Part shown: one piece after another, positions 1-5,468 of the stretch
Numbering within the stretch: position 1 is the stretch's first letter
Layout of the letters: each line of letters starts with the position of its first letter
Assembly (NCBI GenBank): GCA_011087745.1
Contig: JAALLB010000134.1
Location: 1 to 5,468, forward strand
DNA: 5,468 bases
Direction: 5' to 3'
DNA from: Hyphomicrobiales bacterium
GTDB lineage: Bacteria; Pseudomonadota; Alphaproteobacteria; Rhizobiales; Rhizobiaceae
Translations under genes and position numbers: made by a program
Notes under the pieces: model-generated
What the model was told of the DNA's origin: nothing
Databases searched by the model: none
Seen by the model: the letters and a program-made list of their open reading frames with translations, nothing else

Positions 1-54
1 GCCTGAAACGTCAACCCCAAATAATCAGATTTTCAAGGACTCGGAGTATAGTTA
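1..54. repeat. Left arm of a 54-bp perfect terminal inverted repeat
   Basis: Base i pairs with base 5468-i for every i from 1 to 54. The match ends at 55 (c here; the right arm has the equivalent of a). The outer limit cannot be seen because the arm reaches the window edge, so the true repeat may be much longer. The arm lies about 40 bp beyond the stop codon of the leftward methyltransferase gene. It has no long internal hairpin, only the small odd-centred palindrome ACTC-G-GAGT at 39-47. It could be the start of a multi-copy unit, a dispersed intergenic repeat, one arm of an invertible segment, or the overlap left by an assembler at a repeat. Confidence 0.97.
9..36 (-). promoter_or_regulatory. 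Possible outward-facing promoter start (UP-like tract plus TTGACG -35), left copy
   Basis: On the minus strand, reading out of the window, an 18-nt tract with only three G/C bases (36 down to 19) is followed by GGGG and then TTGACG (14 down to 9). If TTGACG is a -35 hexamer, the AT tract falls at about -57 to -40, where UP elements sit in strong rRNA-type promoters. The -10 box would lie outside the window, so the promoter cannot be confirmed. Confidence 0.35.
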
Positions 55-55
55 C

Positions 56-85
56 AAAAAATCAACAAATATTACACAATATTTG
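56..85 (-). terminator. Probable Rho-independent terminator of the leftward operon
   Basis: On the minus strand, just after the methyltransferase stop codon, an 8-bp stem (85-78 with 73-66, CAAATATT/AATATTTG) closes a 4-nt loop. It is followed by TTGA and then six T's (61 to 56). The placement and the T run fit an intrinsic terminator. The stem is AT-rich and therefore weak, and the T run begins four bases after the stem. It ends immediately inside the terminal repeat. Confidence 0.45.
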
Positions 86-88
86 GTG

Positions 89-107
89 AGCGCTTACGGC
101 AAGCGCT
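89..107 (-). other. Hairpin overlapping the methyltransferase stop codon
   Basis: AGCGCTT (89-95) and AAGCGCT (101-107) form a perfect 7-bp GC-containing stem around a 5-nt loop. The stop codon (94-96) lies at the loop/stem junction. No T run follows directly, but the AT-rich hairpin at 66-85 is only three bases further downstream, so the two may act together in ending transcription or in protecting the mRNA 3' end. Confidence 0.4.
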
Positions 108-630
108 GGCCACCAGAGTATTGTTTTTTGCCATGAACATGCGGGCGCAAAAGTTCCGTCGGGCCACCTGCAGCAATCGGACGTTCTGCAAAACGGCCCA
201 AAGAGTGCATCCGGTCATACATAACAATTGCCCCAGCCATTGCCACATTAATACAGAAGTTCATCGGAATTTTTACCGTGAACTCACATTTCTCAATCAT
301 CGCAGCTGAAAGCGAGCCGCCCTCGGGTCCAATAACATAAGCAGCTTTTGCAGGATGTCTGAAACTAGGTAATTCAACCGCATCGGGCGTTAATTCAACA
401 CCAACCAGGCGACAATCATCCGGTAATCGCATTTCATCAACTGTATCATAAGAATACCAAGGCGGATGATCTTGCGATTTGGTGGTATCCGATCCCGGCT
501 TGCCAATCGCCTTTGTTGGAGCAACCGTAAAGATAAAACTTGCACCAAAACCATGTCCGGAACGGGCAAGGTTACCGAAATTTAGAGGTTTGGAAATTCC
601 CTCAACTCCAATACCGAAATAACCACGCAT
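94..630 (-). CDS. SpoU/TrmH-family (SPOUT) RNA 2'-O-methyltransferase
   Basis: A 178-residue protein, about the length of a bare SPOUT catalytic domain, expected to use S-adenosylmethionine to methylate a ribose 2'-hydroxyl in tRNA or rRNA in the cytoplasm. The three SpoU motifs are visible: motif 1 with N17, N20 and R23 (N-x-G-N-x-x-R; the Arg is the catalytic residue in the family), motif 2 IGPEGGSLS at 100-108, and motif 3 IPMNFCINVAMAGAIV at 121-136, which form the knotted cofactor pocket. There is no N-terminal RNA-binding extension. The C-terminal tail of about 35 residues is rich in Pro, Gly and basic residues. The ATG at 630 is preferred to a GTG at 663 because family members begin MRGYFGIG and AAGAAG lies 9 nt upstream. 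It is last in the leftward operon, 81 nt after the YkvA-like gene. The target nucleotide cannot be told from sequence, so no symbol is given. Confidence 0.92.
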   Translation of the reverse strand: MRGYFGIGVEGISKPLNFGNLARSGHGFGASFIFTVAPTKAIGKPGSDTTKSQDHPPWYSYDTVDEMRLPDDCRLVGVELTPDAVELPSFRHPAKAAYVIGPEGGSLSAAMIEKCEFTVKIPMNFCINVAMAGAIVMYDRMHSLGRFAERPIAAGGPTELLRPHVHGKKQYSGGQRLP

Positions 631-639
631 AATAATTAA

Positions 640-645
640 CTTCTT
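640..645 (-). promoter_or_regulatory. Ribosome binding site deciding the methyltransferase start
   Basis: AAGAAG on the minus strand, 9 nt before the ATG at 630. It lies inside the longer GTG-initiated frame, and so supports the shorter protein. Confidence 0.6.
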
Positions 646-711
646 AAAGTGAATGTTCAGCACAGGACTTACGGAAACATCGACCAGAAGTCTATATCTA
701 TTGTAATTTTG

Positions 712-1092
712 TTAGTCTGAAAGCGGCTCACCCTCGAGCGCTTTTTTGGCAGCAATTCTGTGGCTATTTGTGATGCTGCCACTGATTGCAGTAAAGGCAA
801 CCGTTAATACGGTCAGATCATCTGTCAGGCCAAACCCAACAAGAAAATCTGGTATAGTGTCTAAAGGTAGAACAAAATAGGCAAGTGCAGCCAACAAGAT
901 CCCGCGCACTTTATTGGGTGTTTGCGGATCTAGCGCACAATAATAAGCCGCCGCTACATCCTCAATAAATGGAACACGGTTTGCCGTTTCGCGAAGTTTT
1001 ACCCAGAATTTTTCTTTCAAGGTTTGCTTGCGTTCAGCATTTTTGTCTTCGTTGTCAGAAAACAAAATCTCATCAATCTGCGCTTTTTTCAT
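712..1092 (-). CDS. YkvA-like DUF1232 small membrane protein
   Basis: A 126-residue protein of unknown biochemical role. The DUF1232 signature is clear at about 61-103: a hydrophobic helix (64-75), then P76-L-D78-T-I-P81-D82-F, then a short turn and the acidic pair D91-D92, then a second hydrophobic helix (93-103). This is read as a membrane hairpin with an acidic, proline-rich turn. The first 40 residues are charged and probably a cytoplasmic helix; the C-terminus is short and ends in PLSD. The ATG at 1092 is chosen over an upstream TTG (1131) because AAGGAG lies 6 nt before it and because the longer form would overlap the end of the dehydratase gene's spacer. It is third in the leftward operon, 43 nt after phhB. 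Family membership is secure; function is not known from sequence or context. Confidence 0.88.
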   Translation of the reverse strand: MKKAQIDEILFSDNEDKNAERKQTLKEKFWVKLRETANRVPFIEDVAAAYYCALDPQTPNKVRGILLAALAYFVLPLDTIPDFLVGFGLTDDLTVLTVAFTAISGSITNSHRIAAKKALEGEPLSD

Positions 1093-1098
1093 ACACCT

Positions 1099-1104
1099 CT
1101 CCTT
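1099..1104 (-). promoter_or_regulatory. Strong Shine-Dalgarno deciding the YkvA-like start
   Basis: AAGGAG on the minus strand, 6 nt before the ATG at 1092. It argues against the TTG start at 1131. Confidence 0.75.
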
Positions 1105-1135
1105 CCCATATAATTGGGGATTCGGTGCCAATTAT

Positions 1136-1435
1136 TCAAGATTGAGCGATTTTATCCATTGCCTTGGCAAGTTTAAAATCAAGTTCGGTCAAACCACCCA
1201 CATCATGCGTGGCAAGCGTCACATCAACTGTTTTATAAACATTGAACCACTCAGGGTGGTGATCAATTTTCTCGGCAATAAGGGCAGATTGGCTCATAAA
1301 CCCGAATGCCTGAACAAAGTTTTTGAACACAAAACCTTTTTGAATAGCCTCGCGTCCATCAACCAAGTTCCAGCCATCAACTTCACTCATGCAGGACTTG
1401 ATCTGATCTTCGGTTAATCTGACGGATCGTGACAT
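1136..1435 (-). CDS. phhB: Pterin-4a-carbinolamine dehydratase
   Basis: A 99-residue protein, the usual length for the family, that dehydrates 4a-hydroxytetrahydropterin to quinonoid dihydropterin during pterin recycling after aromatic amino acid hydroxylation. The active-site signature is complete: E55-K-I-D-H59-H60-P61-E-W63, then H77 and the following D86. The two adjacent His residues and H77 are the catalytic set of the family. No signal peptide is present, so it is cytosolic. The ATG at 1435 is preferred to an upstream in-frame start at 1468 because GGAGGT lies 5 nt before it and the longer form would overlap the end of tesA. It follows tesA by 23 nt. No phenylalanine hydroxylase gene is in the window, so the partner hydroxylase must be elsewhere, or the protein may serve a general pterin or molybdopterin-related role, as proposed for some bacterial homologues. 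Confidence 0.95.
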   Translation of the reverse strand: MSRSVRLTEDQIKSCMSEVDGWNLVDGREAIQKGFVFKNFVQAFGFMSQSALIAEKIDHHPEWFNVYKTVDVTLATHDVGGLTELDFKLAKAMDKIAQS

Positions 1436-1440
1436 CTTAA

Positions 1441-1446
1441 ACCTCC
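1441..1446 (-). promoter_or_regulatory. Strong Shine-Dalgarno of phhB
   Basis: GGAGGT on the minus strand, 5 nt before the ATG at 1435, in the 23-nt gap after tesA. It fixes the phhB start. Confidence 0.75.
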
Positions 1447-1458
1447 CTTGCGTGTTTC

Positions 1459-2106
1459 TTACTGGCAAACTTTTTCAAGCAGTACTGACGTTGAAGGTAA
1501 AATCTTATCAACAATGACAGCAATTCCCTCTTTGGTAGGGTGAATGCCATCCGCCTGATTTAACGTTGCATCTGCCACCACACCATCCAGAAAAAATGGG
1601 TAAAGTTCTACACTGTGTTTTTTAGCCAATTGGGCATAAATCGCGTTAAAAGCAGCCCCATATGCAGGACCCATGTTGGGCGGCGCCATCATACCAGCTA
1701 GCAAGACCTCAATTTTTTTCTCTTTAAATTTGACAATCATTGCATCAAGGTTTTGCTGCGTAACTTCAGGAGAAATACCGCGTAATGCATCATTCGCGCC
1801 CAGTTCAAGAATAACAGCATCTGTCCCTTCACCAATAGACCAATCAAGACGTGCCAACCCGCTTGTTGTCGTATCGCCGGATACACCTGCGTTAATCACC
1901 TCCAGTTTCATACCCTGTGCTATAAACTCCTTGGCCAGTTGTTCGGGAAATGCTGCACCCGGTTCAAGCCCGTAGCCAGCAACTAGACTATCTCCAAAAA
2001 CAACAAGTTTCTTGCCCTCACACGCATTCGTATTTGCACTTGCGGGTGCCAAATTTACCCAAGTGAAAGCAAAGATTGCTAAAATGTAATAAAAAAGTGG
2101 TTTCAT
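1459..2106 (-). CDS. tesA: Secreted GDSL-family arylesterase / lysophospholipase (TesA-like)
   Basis: A 215-residue SGNH-hydrolase expected to cleave acyl esters or thioesters (lysophospholipids, aryl esters) in the periplasm. The N-terminus has a signal peptide: a short basic start, a hydrophobic core at about 4-19, and a likely signal peptidase I cut after A-S-A24. The SGNH blocks follow in order: block I FGDSL with nucleophile S40, block II Gly G74 in NAGVSGDTT, block III G103-A-N105-D106, and block V D186-G-I-H189 completing the Ser-Asp-His triad. The ATG at 2106 is chosen because it directly precedes the signal peptide; longer reading would run 47 residues into the divergent ATPase gene. 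No good Shine-Dalgarno is seen (only TTGGA-like bases close by). It is first in the leftward operon and divergent from the ABC genes, as tesA is from ybbA in E. coli. The exact substrate is open. Confidence 0.94.
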   Translation of the reverse strand: MKPLFYYILAIFAFTWVNLAPASANTNACEGKKLVVFGDSLVAGYGLEPGAAFPEQLAKEFIAQGMKLEVINAGVSGDTTTSGLARLDWSIGEGTDAVILELGANDALRGISPEVTQQNLDAMIVKFKEKKIEVLLAGMMAPPNMGPAYGAAFNAIYAQLAKKHSVELYPFFLDGVVADATLNQADGIHPTKEGIAVIVDKILPSTSVLLEKVCQ

Positions 2107-2168
2107 TTCCAACGCATAATCCCATATAGAAATATTCAATCTTATATATATTTGGACACTTATACATC
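2107..2168. promoter_or_regulatory. Divergent intergenic promoter region between tesA and the ABC operon
   Basis: This 62-bp, strongly AT-rich spacer is the only place where promoters for both units can lie without entering a coding region. TATA-rich stretches occur at 2123-2128 and 2141-2150 and could serve as -10 boxes. For example, TATATA at 2144-2149 on the plus strand would give a leader of only about a dozen bases. No confident -35 box is visible on either strand, and no clear operator palindrome is seen. Confidence 0.4.
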
Positions 2169-2867
2169 GTGAAACAAGACGTAACTCAATCAACTTCTGC
2201 AATCTTTCTTGAAAATCTTCAACTAACATTGGGAGAAGATGCTTCAAGAGTTCACGTTCTCAAGGGAATTGATATTGAAATCCAAAAGGGAACTTCAACA
2301 GGAATTGTTGGACCTTCTGGTTCTGGAAAATCGACCTTGTTAATGGTGATTGCCGGCTTGGAACGCATTGATGAAGGTCGCATTGTCATTAATGGCACAG
2401 ACATCACCAAATTAAACGAAGATCAGCTGGCAGCTTTCCGCGGCAAGCATGTTGGCATTGTCTTTCAATCATTCCACCTCATTCCAAATATGACAGCCAT
2501 TGAAAATGTGGCTGTACCGTTGGAACTTTCAGGTGACCCAAAGGCATTGGAAAAAGCAAAGACTGAGCTGGAAGCAGTTGGCCTGGGTCATCGTCTAAAT
2601 CACTACCCAGGACAATTGTCAGGTGGTGAACAACAACGCGTCGCACTGGCCCGTGCGCTTGCACCAGAACCAACGGTCCTGATTGCGGATGAACCAACCG
2701 GCAACCTTGATGGTGAAACCGGCGTTCAAGTTGCAAACCTCCTGTTTGAACGTCAGCGCGATAAAGGCCTGACGCTTGTACTGGTCACGCATGATCTTGA
2801 TTTGGCTCAACAATGCGATCGAACAATTTCTGTTCGTTCCGGTGTCATAGAGGACATCAATGTCTAA
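2169..2867 (+). CDS. ybbA: ABC transporter ATP-binding protein (YbbA/LolD/MacB type)
   Basis: A 232-residue cytoplasmic nucleotide-binding subunit, full length for the family, that powers the adjacent permease. All ABC motifs are intact: Walker A GPSGSGKS (48-55), Q-loop Q100 in FQSFHLIP, signature LSGGEQQR (150-157), Walker B VLIADEP (170-176), D-loop NLD (179-181) and switch H208. The [16 protein letters not shown] wording is typical of the LolD/MacB/FtsE branch, whose members drive mechanical work across the periplasm rather than classic substrate import. The start is GTG; no ATG is available before Walker A, and an in-frame TAG at 2127 limits extension. Only a weak GGA lies about 12 nt upstream, so initiation may be inefficient or near-leaderless. 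Its end overlaps the permease start by 8 nt, which implies translational coupling. The assignment to YbbA rather than LolD rests on the partner and the tesA neighbour. Confidence 0.95.
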   Translation: MKQDVTQSTSAIFLENLQLTLGEDASRVHVLKGIDIEIQKGTSTGIVGPSGSGKSTLLMVIAGLERIDEGRIVINGTDITKLNEDQLAAFRGKHVGIVFQSFHLIPNMTAIENVAVPLELSGDPKALEKAKTELEAVGLGHRLNHYPGQLSGGEQQRVALARALAPEPTVLIADEPTGNLDGETGVQVANLLFERQRDKGLTLVLVTHDLDLAQQCDRTISVRSGVIEDINV

Positions 2868-5409
2868 TCAGGCCAAAAACTTCATACCCGGCATCGCTCT
2901 GGCGCTTCAATTTGCCATGCGCGAGTTGCGCGCAGGTCTTCGTGGCTTTTATATTTTCCTTGGCTGTATTGCACTTGGCGTGGCGGCAATAAGCGGCGTA
3001 AATTCTGTCGCCAATTCCATAACGCAGGGAATTGCATCTGAAAGCCAGGCCATCCTTGGAGGTGATCTTTCGTTTTCGTTAGTTCAACGGGAAACCAACA
3101 AAGCCCAAATGGACTTCCTCAAGTCCAAAGGCGAAGTTAGTCAGATCATCACCATGCGGGCAATGGCAAGAAACACTGTAGCCGAAGAACAAACCCTGGT
3201 TGAACTCAAGGCAGTTGATAACGCTTATCCACTCTATGGCGATTTTGAACTTCAAGAAGGCAATATTTTCAGGCTTGCAGAAAACGAGATTTTGGTCGAA
3301 CCTTTGGTACTTGAGCGCCTTGGCGTAAAACTTGGTGACAGCCTGGAAATCGGTTCTGCTCAGTTTATCCTGAAAGATGTCATCCTCAACGAGCCGGATA
3401 AACTTGGATTAAACATCGGATTTGGTCCAAAGCTTTTATTGTCTTTGGAAGGAATGGAAAGAACAAGTTTAATCCAGCCAGGCTCCCTCTTGCGCTATCA
3501 CTACCGCGTTAAATTGAACGATCCTTCAACAGGCAATCTGGAAAGCACTATTGAAGAAGCCAACGAAACCTTTCCTGATGTCGGCTGGCGCATTCGTTCT
3601 CAAAAAAACGCAGCACCGGCTCTTTCGCGTAGCATTCAGCGGTTTACGGAATTCCTGACCCTTGTTGGTCTAACGTCCCTCATCGTAGGCGGCGTTGGAG
3701 TTGCTAATGCAACCAGAGCCTATCTTGAAACCAAACGCTCTGTCATCGCGACGCTAAAAAGTCTCGGCGCTCCTAGACAATTTGTTTTCCAACTTTACCT
3801 CATTCAAATCCTGATCATGGCCGCCATCGGTATTTTTATGGGTTTGTTGTTGGGTATAGCAATGCCGTACCTCGCGCGATATTTTATGGGAGATATTTTG
3901 CCGATTTCTGAAGGGGCACTATTCTTTCCATATGCACTGTTACCGGGAATTCTTTACGGTTTTCTGACCGCACTTATTTTTGCAATATGGCCTCTTGCCC
4001 TTTCAAGAGATGTCCAACCAACCGACCTCTTCCGAGCCAGCAGTTATAGTCGCAAAACAAACTTACCTAGAGTGTCATACATTCTTGTTCTGGCGATCCT
4101 TGTCGTCAGTCTTGTAAATTTTGCAGTCTATTTTTCACAAAGCCGCTTTATCGCAATTGTCTTTACTGGAGCAATTGCCTGTTCATTTCTGTTACTACAA
4201 GGCGTTGCAATTCTCATACAATATATTGCCAGAAAAGCACCTTCTTCGAAATCCCCAGCTCTGCGTATGGCCGTTGCCAACATCCATCGCCCTGGCTCTT
4301 TAACGTCATCAATTATCTTGTCATTGGGGCTGGGTTTGGCGCTTCTCGTTGCACTGGCCACAATCGATGGCAACTTGCGAAGTCAGATTTCAAATAACAT
4401 TCCAAAAAATGCGCCGGACTTTTTCTTTGTAGATATTCAAAATGACGAAATCGATGCTTTTCGCGAAACTTTGGAAGATGCAGCTCCTCAAGGTAAAACC
4501 ATAGCTGTGCCCATGTTACGCGGGCGCATCGTATCGTTGCGCGGAATTGAAGCAGAAAATTACCCCGTCGAAGCAAGTGGCGCATGGGTACTCAATGGCG
4601 ACCGCGGAATAACCTACGCAAAACGCACTCCGGAAAACTCCACTCTTTCCAAAGGTGAATGGTGGTCTGAGGACTACAGCGGCAACCCCCTTGTCTCCGT
4701 TAGTGCTGAGGAAGCGGGAGAACTCAACCTTTCAATTGGCGATCAAATCACCGTCAATGTTCTGGGACGCAACATTTCAGCCGAAGTTGCAAATTTCCGA
4801 GATGTCCAATGGGAAACCTTGGGCATTAACTTCGTCTTTGTCTTTTCACCCAATACATTCGCAGGTGCGCCGCACTCCTATCTTTCAACACTTACTGCCG
4901 GATCAAATGTTGAAGAAGGATTTGACGGTAAATTGCTCAAACGCCTCTCAAAGGAATATCCTGCAGTTACTGCGGTTCGAATTCGTGATGTCCTGACAAC
5001 CGTAAATACACTCATCAGCCAATTATCAACGGCAATAAGAGCTGCTGCATCAATTGCGCTGATTTCATCCGTTTTGGTACTTGCAGGCGCCCTTGCGGCC
5101 GGAAATCGCGAACGGGTTCATGATGCGGTTGTTCTAAAAACTCTTGGTGCTACGAGACCAACCTTAATTAGAATGTTAATCATGGAATATGCACTTCTTG
5201 GCCTTGCAACGGCAATTTTTGCGATTTTGGCGGGTAGTTTGGCGGCCTGGTTCGTAATTTCGGTGATTATGACCTTCCAATTCGTATTGTTACCGGGTGT
5301 TGCAGCCGGAACAATCCTTGCTGCACTTGGCTTTACGATCATTTTGGGCCTGGTTGGAACCTGGAGAATACTGGGTCAAAAGGCTGCCCCAATCCTCCGG
5401 GAGCTCTAA
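2860..5409 (+). CDS. ybbP: FtsX/MacB-type ABC transporter permease (YbbP-like)
   Basis: An 849-residue inner-membrane protein, close to the roughly 800 residues of E. coli YbbP. It has the duplicated FtsX layout: TM1 (about 28-48), a first periplasmic domain (50-255), three TMs (264-284, 309-337, 353-382), two central TMs (405-427, 429-455), a TM at 481-501, a second periplasmic domain (503-720), and three TMs (726-748, 772-802, 810-835). Each FtsX half carries the coupling-helix wording K-x-L-G-A (K300-S-L-G-A and K760-T-L-G-A) that contacts the ATPase. QKNAAPAL at 248-255 and the FRDVQW...LGINFVFVFSP stretch at 646-664 are family-typical. AGAGGA lies 5 nt before the ATG, inside the ATPase gene. 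The substrate is unknown; export or remodelling of an envelope lipid or lipoprotein is an inference from the family and from the esterase next door. The frame is intact. No terminator is seen before the right repeat arm begins, four bases after the stop. Confidence 0.95.
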   Translation: MSNQAKNFIPGIALALQFAMRELRAGLRGFYIFLGCIALGVAAISGVNSVANSITQGIASESQAILGGDLSFSLVQRETNKAQMDFLKSKGEVSQIITMRAMARNTVAEEQTLVELKAVDNAYPLYGDFELQEGNIFRLAENEILVEPLVLERLGVKLGDSLEIGSAQFILKDVILNEPDKLGLNIGFGPKLLLSLEGMERTSLIQPGSLLRYHYRVKLNDPSTGNLESTIEEANETFPDVGWRIRSQKNAAPALSRSIQRFTEFLTLVGLTSLIVGGVGVANATRAYLETKRSVIATLKSLGAPRQFVFQLYLIQILIMAAIGIFMGLLLGIAMPYLARYFMGDILPISEGALFFPYALLPGILYGFLTALIFAIWPLALSRDVQPTDLFRASSYSRKTNLPRVSYILVLAILVVSLVNFAVYFSQSRFIAIVFTGAIACSFLLLQGVAILIQYIARKAPSSKSPALRMAVANIHRPGSLTSSIILSLGLGLALLVALATIDGNLRSQISNNIPKNAPDFFFVDIQNDEIDAFRETLEDAAPQGKTIAVPMLRGRIVSLRGIEAENYPVEASGAWVLNGDRGITYAKRTPENSTLSKGEWWSEDYSGNPLVSVSAEEAGELNLSIGDQITVNVLGRNISAEVANFRDVQWETLGINFVFVFSPNTFAGAPHSYLSTLTAGSNVEEGFDGKLLKRLSKEYPAVTAVRIRDVLTTVNTLISQLSTAIRAAASIALISSVLVLAGALAAGNRERVHDAVVLKTLGATRPTLIRMLIMEYALLGLATAIFAILAGSLAAWFVISVIMTFQFVLLPGVAAGTILAALGFTIILGLVGTWRILGQKAAPILREL

Positions 5410-5413
5410 AACT

Positions 5414-5467
5414 TAACTATACTCCGAGTCCTTGAAAATCTGATTATTTGGGGTTGACGTTTCAGGC
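5414..5467. repeat. Right arm of a 54-bp perfect terminal inverted repeat
   Basis: The reverse complement of 1-54, without a mismatch. It begins four bases after the permease stop codon and continues past the window edge; only one base (5468) lies beyond the matched part. The inner boundary is a true divergence (the bases on the permease side differ from those next to the left arm). The outer boundary is unknown. There is no intrinsic terminator between the permease and this arm. Confidence 0.97.
5432..5459 (+). promoter_or_regulatory. Possible outward-facing promoter start (UP-like tract plus TTGACG -35), right copy
   Basis: An AT-rich tract at 5432-5449 is followed by GGGG and TTGACG at 5454-5459. 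Taken as a -35 box, this places the tract at about -57 to -40, the UP-element position of strong rRNA-type promoters. It is identical to the left copy because both lie in the repeat. The -10 box would start near 5476-5478, beyond the window, so this remains a candidate. Confidence 0.35.
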
Positions 5468-5468
5468 T

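Noticed and set aside
39..47. Small palindrome ACTC-G-GAGT in the repeat as an operator
   Set aside because: Four-base half-sites around a single base are too short to support a regulator site without further copies.
121..309. 62-codon plus-strand ORF opposite the methyltransferase gene
   Set aside because: It lies fully antisense to a well-recognised SpoU gene and its protein has no recognisable motif.
700..705. TACAAT on the minus strand before the methyltransferase as an internal promoter
   Set aside because: No -35-like sequence lies at the proper distance upstream (723-728 is GC-rich), so it is likely chance in AT-rich DNA.
1028..1417. 129-codon plus-strand ORF opposite the YkvA-like and phhB genes
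   Set aside because: It is antisense to two genes with clear family motifs and good ribosome binding sites; its composition looks like a shadow.
1673..1975. 100-codon plus-strand ORF inside tesA
   Set aside because: Antisense shadow of the esterase catalytic domain; serine-rich low-information protein.
2107..2247. N-terminal 47-residue extension of the esterase
   Set aside because: It would precede a good signal peptide and overlap the first 79 bases of the ATPase gene; the ATG at 2106 is a better start.
4313..4585. 90-codon minus-strand ORF inside the permease gene
   Set aside because: Antisense to the continuous 849-residue permease frame, with no motif of its own.
1..5468. The whole window as a composite transposon bounded by terminal inverted repeats
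   Set aside because: No transposase or integrase is present, all six genes are housekeeping-type in a conserved order, and no target-site duplication can be seen because the arms reach the edges.

Overview
The window reads as chromosomal DNA of a moderately low-GC alphaproteobacterium, perhaps of the Hyphomicrobiales. The basis is protein wording. The SpoU-type methyltransferase begins MRGYFGIGVEGISKP and has an FCINVAMAGAIVMYDR motif, the pterin dehydratase is the short PhhB type, and the FtsX-type permease has the wording I associate with alphaproteobacterial YbbP-like proteins. This is recognition from memory, not a search.

There are two divergent transcription units with no unexplained stretch longer than about 100 bases. 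Leftward from about 2106 run four genes: a secreted GDSL arylesterase/lysophospholipase (TesA-like), a pterin-4a-carbinolamine dehydratase (PhhB), a small DUF1232/YkvA-like membrane protein and a SpoU/TrmH-family RNA methyltransferase. Gaps of 23, 43 and 81 nt and good Shine-Dalgarno sequences before the last three suggest one operon. Rightward from 2169 run an ABC ATPase (YbbA/LolD type) and its 849-residue FtsX/MacB-type permease (YbbP type), overlapping by 8 nt. A 62-bp AT-rich spacer separates the units and must hold both promoters. The tesA / ybbA-ybbP divergence is also found in E. coli, so the core is a conserved arrangement. The operon genes do not form one obvious pathway; the ABC pair and the esterase plausibly share a cell-envelope role.

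The most unusual feature is at the edges. Bases 1-54 are a perfect inverted copy of 5414-5467. Each copy lies just beyond the last gene of its unit and continues out of the window. Read outward, each has an AT-rich tract followed by a consensus-like TTGACG, placed as an UP element and -35 box would be. My preferred reading is that both ends run into copies of the same multi-copy unit (an rRNA operon is the leading guess, a mobile element the alternative), with the window possibly being a whole contig cut at that repeat. An invertible segment is possible but unproven. I see no defence system, CRISPR array, tRNA or transposase gene.
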